Assembly (NCBI GenBank): GCA_018052705.1
Contig: JAGPMW010000005.1
Span: 1-64,000, forward strand
Direction: 5' to 3'
Origin: Selenomonas sp.
GTDB taxonomy: Bacteria > Bacillota > Negativicutes > Selenomonadales > Selenomonadaceae
DNA length: 64,000 nucleotides
The notes under the pieces are model-generated. The model was not told the origin of the DNA. It saw only the letters and a program-made list of their open reading frames with translations, and made no database searches. Both the position numbers and the translations under genes were made by a program. Of the stretch, positions 63,982-64,000 are shown piece by piece (position 1 is the first letter of the stretch; each line of letters starts with the position of its first letter).

Positions 63982-64000
63982 ATTAAATCCTCCCATTTGT

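Overview
The window looks like chromosomal DNA of a diderm Firmicute (Negativicutes, Selenomonas/Mitsuokella-like). This is inferred from Firmicutes-style loci (the ylm/sepF/divIVA cluster, remA, rqcH, T-box and SAM-I leaders, PyrR, a YneA-like protein) lying beside hfq, a periplasm-type SIMPL protein and moderate GC content. The genus is a guess from gene content. No phage, CRISPR array or plasmid backbone is visible. The only clear mobile element is one apparently intact IS110-family insertion at about 49.4-50.9 kb. I support 65 protein genes, 5 tRNAs, two tandem candidate small RNAs and three cis-regulatory leaders (SAM-I riboswitch, thr T-box, infC/L20 leader).

Layout. 0-0.43 kb: debris with a perfect inverted repeat. 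0.5-3.2 kb: divergent lactaldehyde reductase and dicarboxylate/amino-acid symporter. 3.2-5.8 kb: unknown genes and a tRNA operon (Asp-Gly-Cys-Gly-Cys). 5.8-6.5 kb: a 189-bp-period tandem duplication carrying two small-RNA units. 6.6-13.7 kb: envelope and peptide functions, a second SepF and typA. 13.8-19.9 kb: metK under a SAM riboswitch and the operon dapF-yicC-remA-gmk-rpoZ-coaBC-unknown. 20.1-21.9 kb: rqcH. 21.9-32.4 kb: one minus-strand run of 12 genes read rodZ-ygiQ-nrdR-radical SAM-pgeF-yggS-sepF-ylmH-divIVA-lspA-rluD-pyrR. 32.5-38.9 kb: UPF0173-miaA-hfq-dut-rarA-rrf2-nifS-dac. 39-44.4 kb: thiN, an rRNA methyltransferase, and thrS-infC-rpmI-rplT under a T-box and an L20-type leader. 44.4-45.5 kb: a small divergent locus with LexA-like boxes between a YneA-like LysM protein and two unknown small proteins. 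45.5-49.3 kb: glutamine synthetase and an internally duplicated metallopeptidase. 49.4-50.9 kb: IS110 element. 50.9-55.7 kb: NYN/RHH protein, DUF3783 protein, coiled-coil membrane protein and a nitrate/taurine-type ABC importer. 55.8-64 kb: mnmA, tmcAL, lipid kinase, flippase, DUF4931 protein and prfC.

How the genes work together. Most of the window is translation and RNA quality control (metK, thrS, infC, L20, L35, typA, prfC, rqcH, ylmH, mnmA, miaA, tmcAL, hfq, yicC) and division/envelope genes (two SepF, DivIVA, RodZ, LspA, PgeF, D,D-carboxypeptidase, flippase, YneA-like). Points most worth a second look: the putative SOS-controlled divergent locus near 44.75 kb, the tandem sRNA pair near 6.1-6.4 kb, a candidate bridge RNA in the IS110 5' non-coding region, the NYN-linker-RHH fusion, the decayed second active site in the duplicated metallopeptidase, the 33-nt palindrome over the DUF4931 promoter, and the second SepF. 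Function calls rest on reading motifs and family resemblance by eye; no database search was run.
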